59,856 nucleotides of DNA from an uncultured Eubacteriales bacterium (GCA_900314975.1 OMXI01000016.1:1-59856), one strand, 5' to 3'. Positions 18,385 to 26,222 are shown, counted from the stretch's first letter. The notes: generated by a model not told the origin, from the sequence alone. Translations and numbers: made by a program.

Positions 18385-19749
18385 TTATTCTTCCTCAGAC
18401 TTTTTCTTCTTTATGTAGATTATGCTGCCTGCTGCGCCGACAACGCCCAGTACGATTATACCCACAGGGAGCGCTACATTTGAAAGTATACCTGTCGGGA
18501 TAGTACCCTCACGGGTGTTGGTGAATGCAGCAGTTGTGTTGCCCTGTATACCTGTATCGCTGTCGGAAATACCGTTGCGTGCTGCATTAGCGGCTGCATC
18601 TGCGGTGTAGCTTGCACCCTCTGCGATAGTCTCGCTGACAGCAACGCTTGGAGTATAATCCTCCTGTGCCTCTGTAACGGTATACTTTGCGCCTGCGGGC
18701 AGACCCAGCAGCTTTACGCTCTGACCGTGCTTGATGTAAAAGCTTACGGTTATCTCGCCCGATTCATCGGCTTTGAGCTGCTGACCTGTTCTTTCGGTGT
18801 CGTCATCTTTTGTATTTGCAGTATTCATAGCAGCTTCAGTATAAATTGTGGAAGTGCTCTTTTCAGGTGCTGCAAGGAAGGTCGTTCCCTGGCCGTCAAC
18901 TGTTATCTCTGCGCCCTTTGCATTGCTGACAGCGATATCGAACTTGAAATACTTGTCCTTTGAGCCCTGATTACCTGCAACGGTTTTTGAGAACTCAAGG
19001 TCATAGGTCTCGTATTTGTTGGTAAATCCCGAGGACTTGCCTGCTACGGTCGCCGTGTCAGCAGTAGCACCTGTACCCTTTACGGGACTGTCATCAACGC
19101 TGTCGTGCAGCACGTAATTTGTAATGCTCAGTTTAGTTGTGTTTTCTGCCGATGTATCCGAAACAACAACATCGAGAACTCTCGTATTGTCTGCATCGTT
19201 TGTAACACCTGCCGCCTGATTTGTACCCGCAGCTGCCTCGGTGATGATGTATCTGTAGATACCGGGCTCGGTGAATTCAATGCCAGAGAAATCTATCTCG
19301 ATCTTTTTCTGCGCATACTTTTCATCGTTCTTGTTTGACGCGGTAGTGAACTTGACAGTCTTGCCCGTTCCCATATCGCCCTCGGCGATAGTTGTATCAG
19401 CCGCAGAGAAATTGACCGTTGCGGTAGTATCATCGCCATCGTTGTTGTTGTCAGCGCCTTCAGCGGTTTTCAGCACGAACTTTGGCGTGCCGACGCCTGC
19501 AAGAACAGGCAGGGTCGAGCCGTCAGCCGCAGCGTCCACAGCCTCACCGCCTGCAACAGTGAACGAAAAAGCTGCGTTTGGAACGATCGCATCATTCTCC
19601 ATTACAAGATACTTATCAAATGATGTTACTTTTGTACCCTCGATAGCGGTGTACACCGTGTCGGCAGACGCGCTCATCGGCATAGCCGCCATAAGCGAGA
19701 CCGACATGCATACCGCTGCTATCGCAGCAGATAGTCTTTTTGCCTTCAC
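18385..19749 (-). CDS. FctA/Spy0128-type backbone pilin
   Basis: This is a 454-aa secreted pilin. It has a signal peptide ending SASA-D (about 29), two FctA-like isopeptide domains (about 45-220 with EPGIYRYIITEAA, and about 245-410 with the KYTVTEAQEDY-type E-box region), and a C-terminal sorting signal TIPTG followed by a hydrophobic helix and KKKKSEEE. IPTG resembles the EVPTG/QVPTG signals used by class B pilus sortases. The start is GTG at 19749, eight bases after AAGGAGG; the overlapping ATG at 19751 is followed at once by a stop. First gene of the pilus cassette. Confidence 0.87.
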   Translation of the reverse strand: MKAKRLSAAIAAVCMSVSLMAAMPMSASADTVYTAIEGTKVTSFDKYLVMENDAIVPNAAFSFTVAGGEAVDAAADGSTLPVLAGVGTPKFVLKTAEGADNNNDGDDTTATVNFSAADTTIAEGDMGTGKTVKFTTASNKNDEKYAQKKIEIDFSGIEFTEPGIYRYIITEAAAGTNQAAGVTNDADNTRVLDVVVSDTSAENTTKLSITNYVLHDSVDDSPVKGTGATADTATVAGKSSGFTNKYETYDLEFSKTVAGNQGSKDKYFKFDIAVSNAKGAEITVDGQGTTFLAAPEKSTSTIYTEAAMNTANTKDDDTERTGQQLKADESGEITVSFYIKHGQSVKLLGLPAGAKYTVTEAQEDYTPSVAVSETIAEGASYTADAAANAARNGISDSDTGIQGNTTAAFTNTREGTIPTGILSNVALPVGIIVLGVVGAAGSIIYIKKKKSEEE

Positions 19750-19751
19750 AT

Positions 19752-20005
19752 CCGTTTCCTCCTTAAAGATATGTAATCATCGATTCAATAGACTACAAAT
19801 GTTATCATTGTGAACTTATGTATTATTTTCCCATATAGTTACACTTGTACTTACATATTACAGCACCGCAATATTTAAACTTCAAGCATTTATGCCAAAA
19901 AAAGTTTTATAAATGCAATTATTTCCACGGATTTAGTGCAAATCCGCTGTGTTTGCCCGAGCAGATTATTATTCTTGTCCCTTTTAACTTTTGTGTTGTT
20001 AATAA
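19752..20005. promoter_or_regulatory. Leader and upstream region of the pilus operon
   Basis: No gene is visible. The AT-rich region upstream of the pilin must hold the pilus promoter, but I see no convincing TTGACA/TATAAT pair, so transcription may need an activator. Beyond it begins a complete TIR element. Confidence 0.4.
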
Positions 20006-20199
20006 GATAAATCAGAATTTATCGGCGCTTTGCGCCGATAAGCAGTGAATAGTGAAGAGTGAAAAGTGAATAGTGAATAGTAGTGGTGTTCGCTTCGCTC
20101 ACCGGTCAGCGCCGAAGGCGATACCTTAACTATAAACTTTTCACTATTCGTTATTCACTATTCACTGTTAGCGTCAAAGACGCTAAATTCTGATTTATC
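20006..20199. repeat. Complete 194-bp TIR element (MITE-like)
   Basis: Perfect 16-bp terminal inverted repeats GATAAATCAGAATTTA (20006-20021) and its complement (20184-20199) enclose an ordered array: hairpin TCGGCGCTTTGCGCCGA, a GTGAATA-type heptamer tract, hairpin-like GTTCGCTTCGCTCAC, a GCGCCGAAGGCGATA motif, a second heptamer tract in the opposite sense, and hairpin GCGTCAAAGACGC. It codes for nothing convincing and could be mobilised by a transposase elsewhere. No clear target-site duplication is seen. Confidence 0.85.
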
Positions 20200-20262
20200 G
20201 CAGGAACACTTTTGTAAAAAGAGAGAACAATAATAAAGGACAACTCTGGTTCGATAAAAAAG

Positions 20263-20306
20263 AAAAGCTCGCAGACCCTTGATTAAAAGGTTCTGCGAGT
20301 TTTTTG
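20263..20306. terminator. Terminator after the small secreted protein
   Basis: AAGCTCGCAGACCCTT pairs with AAGGTTCTGCGAGTTTTTTG around GATTAA; there are A/T runs on both sides. It ends the minus-strand transcript of the 20335-20703 gene. Confidence 0.8.
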
Positions 20307-20334
20307 ATTACAATCTGCGGCATTTCATCCGATG

Positions 20335-20703
20335 CTATCTTATTACGCTTATTATTTCATCAACAGTCCTGTCGGAAACAGCTCCCGTACCGCCGAATAC
20401 CGCCATGCCGTTAGGTGCTTTGTCATTGATAGTCAGCCCCTTGATCTCATTCTTCAGGATATAGTCTTTACCCTTGATGTCCTTTTTGAAAGTCAGCGTC
20501 TTGCTGCCTGCATCGTAGCTTGCTGCACCGTCACCAAGTATATCAGCCGCGTTTTTGTCTGTTACCTGCGTTCCATACACCTGTAGATTATACGTTGTCA
20601 GCGCACTTGCGGTGAACGTTCCCTCTGGCAGCAGTGAAACGAAAGTGAACGCCAGCAGAAATGACGTGACAAATGATATTATTTTTGTTTTGATGTTTTT
20701 CAT
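20335..20703 (-). CDS. Small secreted protein, possibly a truncated surface protein
   Basis: This 122-aa protein has a signal peptide (residues 1 to about 33, TASA-L). It is followed by LQVYGTQVTDKNAADILGDG and SYDAGSKTLTFKK, a short beta module that in other Clostridia occurs in larger secreted or cell-surface proteins. Such proteins usually continue with more of the module or repeats; this one stops soon after VFGGTGAVSDRTVDEI, so it may be a remnant. The ATG at 20703 follows GGGGAGG. It lies 23 bases downstream of the GNAT gene and probably shares its promoter. Confidence 0.6.
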   Translation of the reverse strand: MKNIKTKIISFVTSFLLAFTFVSLLPEGTFTASALTTYNLQVYGTQVTDKNAADILGDGAASYDAGSKTLTFKKDIKGKDYILKNEIKGLTINDKAPNGMAVFGGTGAVSDRTVDEIISVIR

Positions 20704-20726
20704 ATGGTCCTCCCCTGTTATGACAG

Positions 20727-21314
20727 TTATGGTCTGTAAATCAGATTGTACCTTGTAACGCCGTTGCCGGCTGTCTTTGTGTTGTAAAGCTCGCAGCCGA
20801 AATGCTGATACATATCCGAATATGCCTTCATATCCGTGTCTATCAGCAGCGGCAGTTCCTTTTCCTTTGCCATCTGTTTTGCAAAATCAACCAGCTGCCT
20901 TGCGTAGCCCCTGCCCTGTGCCTTAACGTCTACTGCGACCATAAGCACATCAATGTGGGGCTGCTTGGCATAACGCTTGTTCTCGTCTGCGATCTGCGAG
21001 ATATGCCCCAGCATTTTCTTTAGCTTGCCAAACGGCAGACGCATGAAAATAGCTGCGAGCATTTTAAGCTGCTCGGGCACGTTTTTGTCCTCACTGCACG
21101 CAAGCCCGATATAGCCCTTTCCGTCATCGGTCGAATACAGCGATTTTGTTTGGTAAACAAAATCAACATAAGCAGCCATGTATTTCAGCACAAGCGGCCG
21201 CCTCTGCTGCACATCACCAAGCTCGTGAAACAGCTCGTTTGTGACGAACGCATTGCCGATAACATATCTCAGCCTGCGCAGCTGCTCTTCATTAAGCCCT
21301 TCAACAAGTTTCAT
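20727..21314 (-). CDS. GNAT-family N-acetyltransferase
   Basis: This is a 195-aa cytoplasmic acetyltransferase. The acetyl-CoA loop reads VDVKAQGRGYARQLVDFA (about residues 125-142), preceded by the strand HIDVLMVAV and followed by LLIDTDMKAYSDMYQHFGCEL, all typical of GNATs. The acceptor substrate is unknown. The start is the ATG at 21314 after AAAGGGGAG; a longer reading from 21395 would begin upstream of the promoter. First gene of a two-gene transcript with the small secreted protein. Confidence 0.85.
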   Translation of the reverse strand: MKLVEGLNEEQLRRLRYVIGNAFVTNELFHELGDVQQRRPLVLKYMAAYVDFVYQTKSLYSTDDGKGYIGLACSEDKNVPEQLKMLAAIFMRLPFGKLKKMLGHISQIADENKRYAKQPHIDVLMVAVDVKAQGRGYARQLVDFAKQMAKEKELPLLIDTDMKAYSDMYQHFGCELYNTKTAGNGVTRYNLIYRP

Positions 21315-21347
21315 AGCATACTCCCCTTTTGAAAAACTCTTTATGCT

Positions 21348-21376
21348 ATTATACACCAAAGGTTTACTCCTGTCAA
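21348..21376 (-). promoter_or_regulatory. Sigma-A promoter of the GNAT gene
   Basis: On the minus strand a consensus TTGACA (21371-21376), 17 bases and TATAAT (21348-21353). Confidence 0.9.
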
Positions 21377-21427
21377 TTTCCGCGATTTCAGACAAATTTC
21401 AGAAGTTTTAATGCAAACAAGCGGTTG

Positions 21428-21508
21428 AAGCAGGCGCATTTCCGTAAAAACTAAAGACAGCAGCTCCGAATAAGTGGTTAATCCCACGCGGAGCTGCTAT
21501 TTTTTGTT
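21428..21508 (+). repeat. Terminator-like repeat (family B), diverged copy
   Basis: AGCAGGCGCATTTCCGTAAA followed by GACAGCAGCTCCG...CGGAGCTGCTATTTTTTG. It shares the CAGGCRCATTTCCG lead-in and the GCAGC/GCTGC stem with copies at 47015, 48176 and 51241. The hairpin plus T run makes it a plausible plus-strand terminator although no plus-strand gene precedes it. Confidence 0.55.
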
Positions 21509-21581
21509 CTGAATGCTGTTATCAGCTTCAGCACATCAGGTTATAGCTGTAAGATGCTGTGACAATAATACAGTTAATAAA

Positions 21582-22670
21582 TCAGAGCTTGTTATCTATC
21601 CTTGCAAGCGATGCGTTCTTATAGCTGTCATCGTCAGTCACTTCTTTTATTATATGTATCTGTTCAGGCACGCATATCGGTGCATTCTCGTCGCTTAATT
21701 CTATTTCAAGAATTGCTTTATCCGACCAGAACGGGTAAACATCTATTTCAAGATAGCAGTTTTCGTATGCAAAACAATATCTTGTTTTTCGTATCTGCCG
21801 CCTTGAAGTATCGGCATCCATAAGCAGACGCAGATACTCGTCCTGCGAAAGACGCTTTTCTATCTCGACACGCTTTATATCACTTATTTTACGCTTAGTT
21901 GTCTTAAAGTAGATATAGTTTCCGTCTATTCCGCGCTGGCGAACTCTTACCTCGTCGCCGTTTGAGCTGTTGAGGTAGGTCTGGATTATCTCAACGCGCT
22001 GGCAGTTAGGCTGCTTTTCAAGCCAGCTGATATCGGGATACTCGATAAGAAACTTTCTCTCTATTTCAAAGGGTTCAGGCTCACCGAGGTACGACGATAT
22101 CTCAACAAGCAGCCTATGTATCTTTTCATCAAAATCTGAACAGTTGTCGATAACTCGGAAATGCGGATGACCCGTCCACGCGGCAATCAGCTTATCGTCT
22201 ATCTCGGCTGCCTTCTGCGGTTTTTCCAAACGGGCTGAATTGTTTTGCAGAGTATAGAAATCAGCAGCACCTTTAGCGGCAGTAACCAGATGAAATACCG
22301 CGCCGTAGTTGTCGCGCAGAGCTATCTCGTTTGTTCCAAGTTCGTCAAGTGCATCTGAAAAAGCCTTTTGAGTCATATACGCCTTATTGTCAAGCGCACC
22401 CCTGTCACAAACGATAAGTATTTTTTCGGCAGTCATCTCTTTTGCGGCAGCTTCATATATCTGCTCTTTTTGCAGCTGCATTTTAAGCAAATGGTTTTGA
22501 AATCTGTCGCAGTTTGCAGGAGCTATACCGCCTTTTATCAGCTCAGTTGCAACCTCGGCAACTACAAGGACCGTATACCCGAGCTGCGAAAAATGCTCTT
22601 GTATCCTGCTGAGTGCTGTTGACTTTCCTGCACACGGACCGCCTGTTATAACTATCTTTTCTATACTCAC
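21582..22670 (-). CDS. Fused P-loop NTPase and CYTH (triphosphate tunnel) protein
   Basis: This is a 362-aa cytoplasmic fusion. The N-terminal half is an AAA_28/thymidylate-kinase-like P-loop domain (GGPCAGKST, about residues 10-18; VCDRGALDNKAYM near 106). The C-terminal half (from about 205) is a CYTH domain beginning EIERKFLIEYP, with EVRVRQRG, KRVEIEKRL and EIDVYPFW as the expected charged strands of the tunnel. CYTH enzymes hydrolyse triphosphates, thiamine triphosphate or polyphosphate or make cAMP; which one is unclear. The GTG at 22670 has AAAGGCGG eight bases upstream and is preferred to the GTG at 22679. A palindrome over its promoter suggests repression. Confidence 0.87.
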   Translation of the reverse strand: MSIEKIVITGGPCAGKSTALSRIQEHFSQLGYTVLVVAEVATELIKGGIAPANCDRFQNHLLKMQLQKEQIYEAAAKEMTAEKILIVCDRGALDNKAYMTQKAFSDALDELGTNEIALRDNYGAVFHLVTAAKGAADFYTLQNNSARLEKPQKAAEIDDKLIAAWTGHPHFRVIDNCSDFDEKIHRLLVEISSYLGEPEPFEIERKFLIEYPDISWLEKQPNCQRVEIIQTYLNSSNGDEVRVRQRGIDGNYIYFKTTKRKISDIKRVEIEKRLSQDEYLRLLMDADTSRRQIRKTRYCFAYENCYLEIDVYPFWSDKAILEIELSDENAPICVPEQIHIIKEVTDDDSYKNASLARIDNKL

Positions 22671-22700
22671 ATCTGACACCGCCTTTATTCTGATACTTTT

Positions 22701-22730
22701 ATTATAGCACCTATTGATTTATAAATCAAT
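22701..22730 (-). promoter_or_regulatory. Promoter with palindromic operator, CYTH fusion gene
   Basis: On the minus strand TTGATT (22724-22729), 17 bases and TATAAT (22701-22706). The -35 box lies in the perfect 18-bp palindrome ATTGATTTATAAATCAAT (22713-22730), a likely dimeric repressor site. Confidence 0.75.
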
Positions 22731-22744
22731 ATTTTTCAAAAAAA

Positions 22745-22784
22745 CCAAATCGGCATTATGTCAGACTGTATTTATATATGTAAG
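22745..22784 (+). promoter_or_regulatory. Regulon promoter copy 1 (CCAAATCGG type)
   Basis: CCAAATCGGCA, TGTATTTATA starting 22 bp after the first C, and TGTAAG starting 34 bp after it. The same three blocks with identical spacing recur at 23172, 26152, 30269 and 30626. It precedes the 122-aa gene by 35 bases. Confidence 0.8.
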
Positions 22785-22819
22785 CAGCAGTTAAGGACGG
22801 ACATCAAGGAGGAAGTGCT

Positions 22820-23188
22820 ATGAAAAAGACAATGGGGAACAAAAGGATAGTAACACAGCTTCAGGGAAAGGAGGTAACACTCAAGCTTTATGAAAAGGAC
22901 TCGCGCAGTATTAACAGACTCAATCAGGTACATTGCGCTGAAGGCAGGCTTACGGTATATCCCAATCTCATAAGCGTCAGGGACAAGAAAACAGGCATAG
23001 TTCTTTCCGTCAGTATCAACAGGCTCGCGTGCGCAGAAGCAGATATCTATTATCAAGGGCAGTATGTCAGGATATGCCGTATCAGCGAATGCCCGACAAT
23101 AGTCGGTATCGGTACGGCAGAGCCGCTTATTCAGAAAAAAAGAAAAGATGAAAAAAATATCGGCAAAAAAACCAAATCGGCAGCCTGA
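22820..23188 (+). CDS. Conserved-looking small cytoplasmic protein, unknown
   Basis: This 122-aa basic protein has no signal peptide or TM segment. Mixed beta-strand pattern (IVTQLQGKEVTLKLY, RLTVYPNLISVRDKKTGIVLSVSI) suggests a small beta-barrel; the tail is Lys-rich. I do not recognise the family. AAGGAGG sits eight bases before the ATG. It is the first gene of the CCAAATCGG regulon, and its last codons overlap the next copy of that promoter (23172). A role in pilus regulation is possible but only by context. Confidence 0.7.
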   Translation: MKKTMGNKRIVTQLQGKEVTLKLYEKDSRSINRLNQVHCAEGRLTVYPNLISVRDKKTGIVLSVSINRLACAEADIYYQGQYVRICRISECPTIVGIGTAEPLIQKKRKDEKNIGKKTKSAA

Positions 23189-23211
23189 CAAACAGTATAT
23201 ATGTATGTAAG
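23172..23211 (+). promoter_or_regulatory. Regulon promoter copy 2 (CCAAATCGG type)
   Basis: CCAAATCGGCA, AGTATATATG at +22 and TGTAAG at +34. It overlaps the last codons of the upstream gene and drives the lipoprotein at 23256. Confidence 0.8.
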
Positions 23212-23255
23212 CAGTAAAACGACAAAGACAAACACATTTTTTGGAGGTATGTATT

Positions 23256-23879
23256 ATGAAAAAGTTCATCACAATCGCATTTGTTATCGGTTCTTTTATC
23301 CTTTCCACAGGTTGTTCGGAGCAGAGCGAGGATACCCGCAGCACTACAACGCTCTCTTCTCATTTCAGTGCAGTACAGCAGGCAACACAGACAGCACCTA
23401 CCGAAACAGAGGCTCAAACAACAACCGAATCCGAAATGCAGCAGACCGCTCCCGAGACGACCACATCTGCACAGACCACAACACAAGCTTCAGCGGAGCC
23501 TGCACCCGAAACGACCACAACTCCTGCACCTGCAGCAAAGCCATTGACAGCATCTGCATCTACCTGCGGCGGAAAGGTGAATATGACAGCGACCGCAGAC
23601 CCCGCGAGCTCGACCATCACCGTGATAGTGGACAACAGTCTGAATACCGATGTAAGAATGTTCGGTTTCCCCTCAGTAATCGGTGCGGACGGTTTCAGCA
23701 ATCCTCTTGATTCACGCGCAAACTCCGGCTCGTATCTTGCTGCAACAGCTCCCGGCGCAAAGTCAAAGGTCGTATACTATGTCGACAGCAGTCTTCTCCA
23801 GCCGGGCGTAAAACTCACAGGCAGCCTGCATTGCATGGGATTCTTCGGCGACACATCGTACACTCTTACGTTCAAATAA
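23256..23879 (+). CDS. Thr-rich lipoprotein of the pilus regulon
   Basis: This is a 207-aa lipoprotein. A signal peptide with lipobox LSTGC (Cys20) is followed by a Thr/Gln/Ala/Pro linker (about 25-105) that spans the wall, and a C-terminal beta-rich domain (about 110-207) with two cysteines (STCGGK, LHCMGF) that could form a disulphide. No known enzyme motif. TTGGAGG precedes the ATG at 23256. The regulon promoter links it to Tad expression; a surface accessory or sensor role is inferred. Confidence 0.75.
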   Translation: MKKFITIAFVIGSFILSTGCSEQSEDTRSTTTLSSHFSAVQQATQTAPTETEAQTTTESEMQQTAPETTTSAQTTTQASAEPAPETTTTPAPAAKPLTASASTCGGKVNMTATADPASSTITVIVDNSLNTDVRMFGFPSVIGADGFSNPLDSRANSGSYLAATAPGAKSKVVYYVDSSLLQPGVKLTGSLHCMGFFGDTSYTLTFK

Positions 23880-23906
23880 CCAACAGACCTTAAAGGAGGC
23901 ATTATT

Positions 23907-24299
23907 ATGAGAAATATATTCAATCTGTTCTACGGCATCGGCTGCATTATGTTTGTCATCGTTATGAGTGTTATCAATGCTGTTACAAAGCGCCACAAAC
24001 GCAGAAAGTATGCCCGTATGAACGCGTATTACCCATATGCAGCGAACACCACTGCTCAGCCTTTCGATAACAATGGTCTGATAATGCAGCAGCAAGATTT
24101 CCAGCAACAGCAGATTTTACAGCAGCAGGATTGGGCTATGCAGGAAACGATGAAGGCAGGTATGCCGTTTGAGCAGGGTGGATATAATATGAGCTGGGGC
24201 AACTCGTTCAATGAGCCTTCTTTCTTCGACTGTTCAAGCTCATTCGACAGCTTCAGCTCGTTCGATAATTTCGGCGGAGGTGGTATGGGAATGTTCTGA
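23907..24299 (+). CDS. Gln-rich low-complexity membrane protein
   Basis: This 130-aa protein has one N-terminal TM helix (about 5-25) followed by KRHKRRK, which would keep the tail inside the cell. The tail is low-complexity: QQQDFQQQQILQQQD (about 62-76), then Ser/Phe repeats (SSSFDSFSSFDNF) and GGGGMGMF. No known domain. AAGGAGG precedes the ATG, and it lies 27 bases after the lipoprotein in the same transcript. It could be a scaffold-like or condensate-prone protein (speculative). Confidence 0.65.
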   Translation: MRNIFNLFYGIGCIMFVIVMSVINAVTKRHKRRKYARMNAYYPYAANTTAQPFDNNGLIMQQQDFQQQQILQQQDWAMQETMKAGMPFEQGGYNMSWGNSFNEPSFFDCSSSFDSFSSFDNFGGGGMGMF

Positions 24300-24365
24300 A
24301 CTTTACTTGCTCGTGTTTATTCAGACGAAGTTGCCCGACCAGCACTTCGTGTGGAAAACAACATA

Positions 24366-24394
24366 TTGACAAAAGCATACAACAGATTTATAAT
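24366..24394 (+). promoter_or_regulatory. Sigma-A promoter of the CARF gene pair
   Basis: TTGACA (24366-24371), 17 bases and TATAAT (24389-24394). It lacks the CCAAATCGG motif of its neighbours. The start site near 24401 leaves too little room for an RBS before the ATG at 24410 and so supports the TTG start at 24428. Confidence 0.9.
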
Positions 24395-24427
24395 ACTATA
24401 AAAGCAAAAATGAAAGGTGGTATCCTA

Positions 24428-25048
24428 TTGAAAAAATACATTACAGTTATCCCTTTGCAAGAACCTTTGTCTCTTACCTCAAGCGTGTATGACTGCGGAG
24501 ATAACATCTCTTTGAGAAATGACCTTGAAACAAGTTTCCCTATACTTATACCTATTTATAATGATGTAATGGAAGGCGAGAGAATAAGCATCGTACAAAT
24601 AAATATCGACGACGGTCCTAACCTTATCGAAAACGCTGCCAAATTCAAGCTGGAGCTTGAACAGATACAACAAAAGAAAAAGTTTGATTTCGACATCAGA
24701 ACCATTGATATCAATTTCACAGAAACTATTGATAATCAGATAAACCTCTTTACTGAGATTCTCAATTCTGTAAATGAGAGCGACGAGATAACCGCAGACA
24801 TCACTTACGGAACCAAAGCAATCCCGATTATTATTATCAATGCTCTTGAATGCATAAGTAAAACCATTAAGAACACATCAATAGACAGAATCGTTTATGG
24901 ACTGAAAAACTTTAAGACCCACGAAAAACAGATATTTGACGTATCAGCGCTTTTTTTCCTCAACAGCGCGCTGGACTCGCTTATCAAAGCAAATATTCCT
25001 ATTAACAAAGATCTGATAAAGTCTATGCTTGAAATGGGCGGTGATTAA
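24428..25048 (+). CDS. Stand-alone CARF-domain protein (TM1812/Csx1-like sensor)
   Basis: This 206-aa protein matches the layout of TM1812-type CARF domains: an N-terminal KKYITVIPL strand, a central FDFDIRTIDINF strand, then DITYGTKAIPIIIINAL (about residues 124-140), equivalent to the DiTHGfRslP signature that binds cyclic oligoadenylate, and RIVYGLKN plus DVSALFFLN further on. There is no HEPN or other effector domain, so it would be a sensor or ring-nuclease-like module acting with its partner. The TTG at 24428 has AAAGGTGG seven bases upstream. Its stop is followed directly by the ATG of the 348-aa gene. No CRISPR genes are nearby. Confidence 0.7.
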   Translation: MKKYITVIPLQEPLSLTSSVYDCGDNISLRNDLETSFPILIPIYNDVMEGERISIVQINIDDGPNLIENAAKFKLELEQIQQKKKFDFDIRTIDINFTETIDNQINLFTEILNSVNESDEITADITYGTKAIPIIIINALECISKTIKNTSIDRIVYGLKNFKTHEKQIFDVSALFFLNSALDSLIKANIPINKDLIKSMLEMGGD

Positions 25049-26095
25049 ATGTTTATCCAACCTGAATGCGGAGAAAAGATAGATGCTCTTGCTACGAAAT
25101 ACATCGCTGCACGAACAGATGGGAACAAAACAGAGATCGTCAAGCTGAGAGAACAGATCATAATGCTGATTGCTCCCAATATCAATTCGTACAATACACA
25201 AACCCAAGAGATCCACATTGACGTCTGGACAGAGAATGCTGAATTTAAAAAGAAATATAAAAACGATAAGCTGCTGGAGGATTATCAGAACAACTACCTT
25301 CTGAATGTTATCCAGCTGCTTGACAAGTGGACCGGAGAAGGCAGCTTTGTAAGATATCTGACATCCAGCCAGAAAGGTTTCTCAAACAAGTTCACTCATA
25401 ATTATTATGGACAGAAATTCACAAAGGTCAAAAATGAAAACGATGACAGTGATAAGCCTAAGTATAAAGCAGATGTGAACTTTATTCCGTTAGAAGACAT
25501 TGAAAAGAAAGCTGACGAGAACAGATTCGAGGAAGATATGGGTACCCTGATGTATGTTTACCTAGATTTTGCTTCAAAATTCGTTCAGCTGATAAACAAG
25601 AGAATGAGTGAAACTCCAAAGTTCAATTATGCACCCCTGTTTTATACCGAGAGCCTGTCATTACTGCGATATTCACTTGACAAAGAGTTTGTGGATTTTG
25701 AACAGATAGGTACTCACGTTTGGCGTACTATGAATATTGATTTCCTCAATACATATATCTGCGAAGCAATGACCGAATCGCCCGAATGGGACAGACTGTT
25801 TGAATGTGAGTTCAAAAAATACAGCGAGTTCACGGGAGATAAAAAAGACGAAAACGAGATATGTGTCTCTGTATCTGCTGCCAAGACATCTAAAAGCGGC
25901 AGCAGAGCCTACTCTGATAACGGTTCGACCCTTAAACCAAAAGTGCTCCTGAATTATATCGCTGCGGCGGCAGCTGCGGCAGGCAAGAAACAATACATAA
26001 AAAACAAAGATGATGTTTCCACCCGCCGAAGCGACTATTATAATAAGATACTTTCGTTTTTGAGGGACAAACGAAAAGAAGCTGAACTGAACTGA
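25049..26095 (+). CDS. Unknown protein coupled to the CARF gene; possible sigma-like effector
   Basis: This 348-aa soluble helical protein starts immediately after the CARF stop, so the two are made together. The N-terminal part (IVKLREQIIMLIAPNIN, then NNYLLNVIQLLDKW and GSFVRYLTSSQKGFSNKF, to about residue 115) has the rhythm of sigma-70 region 2. The C-terminus (STRRSDYYNKILSFLRDKR) could be a small DNA-binding helix. An Ala-run (AAAAAAA) lies near 310. The sigma resemblance is by eye and weak; it could equally be an unknown CARF-controlled effector. A terminator follows at 26115. Confidence 0.55.
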   Translation: MFIQPECGEKIDALATKYIAARTDGNKTEIVKLREQIIMLIAPNINSYNTQTQEIHIDVWTENAEFKKKYKNDKLLEDYQNNYLLNVIQLLDKWTGEGSFVRYLTSSQKGFSNKFTHNYYGQKFTKVKNENDDSDKPKYKADVNFIPLEDIEKKADENRFEEDMGTLMYVYLDFASKFVQLINKRMSETPKFNYAPLFYTESLSLLRYSLDKEFVDFEQIGTHVWRTMNIDFLNTYICEAMTESPEWDRLFECEFKKYSEFTGDKKDENEICVSVSAAKTSKSGSRAYSDNGSTLKPKVLLNYIAAAAAAAGKKQYIKNKDDVSTRRSDYYNKILSFLRDKRKEAELN

Positions 26096-26114
26096 ATAAT
26101 AACAACTATTTTTT

Positions 26115-26143
26115 CGCCCGAATTATTTCGGGTGATTTTTTTT
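26115..26143 (+). terminator. Terminator of the CARF operon
   Basis: CGCCCGAA, loop TTAT, TTCGGGTG, then a run of eight T. It separates the CARF pair from the Tad operon promoter nine bases further on. Confidence 0.9.
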
Positions 26144-26151
26144 GCAAAAAA

Positions 26152-26191
26152 CCAAATCGGGATCGCACCGAAATGTATATATACATAGATG
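26152..26191 (+). promoter_or_regulatory. Regulon promoter copy 3, Tad operon
   Basis: CCAAATCGGGA and TGTATATATA at +22; the third block reads TAGATG instead of TGTAAG. It starts the tadA-tadB-tadC-peptidase transcript. Confidence 0.8.
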
Positions 26192-26222
26192 CAACAAACA
26201 CGAAACAAAAGGAGTATGAATT

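Noticed and set aside
19845-20048. 67-aa plus-strand frame ending SALCADKQ
   Set aside because: Its end is the hairpin of the TIR element and the rest has no RBS or coding character; the shared tail with the exonuclease comes from the repeat.
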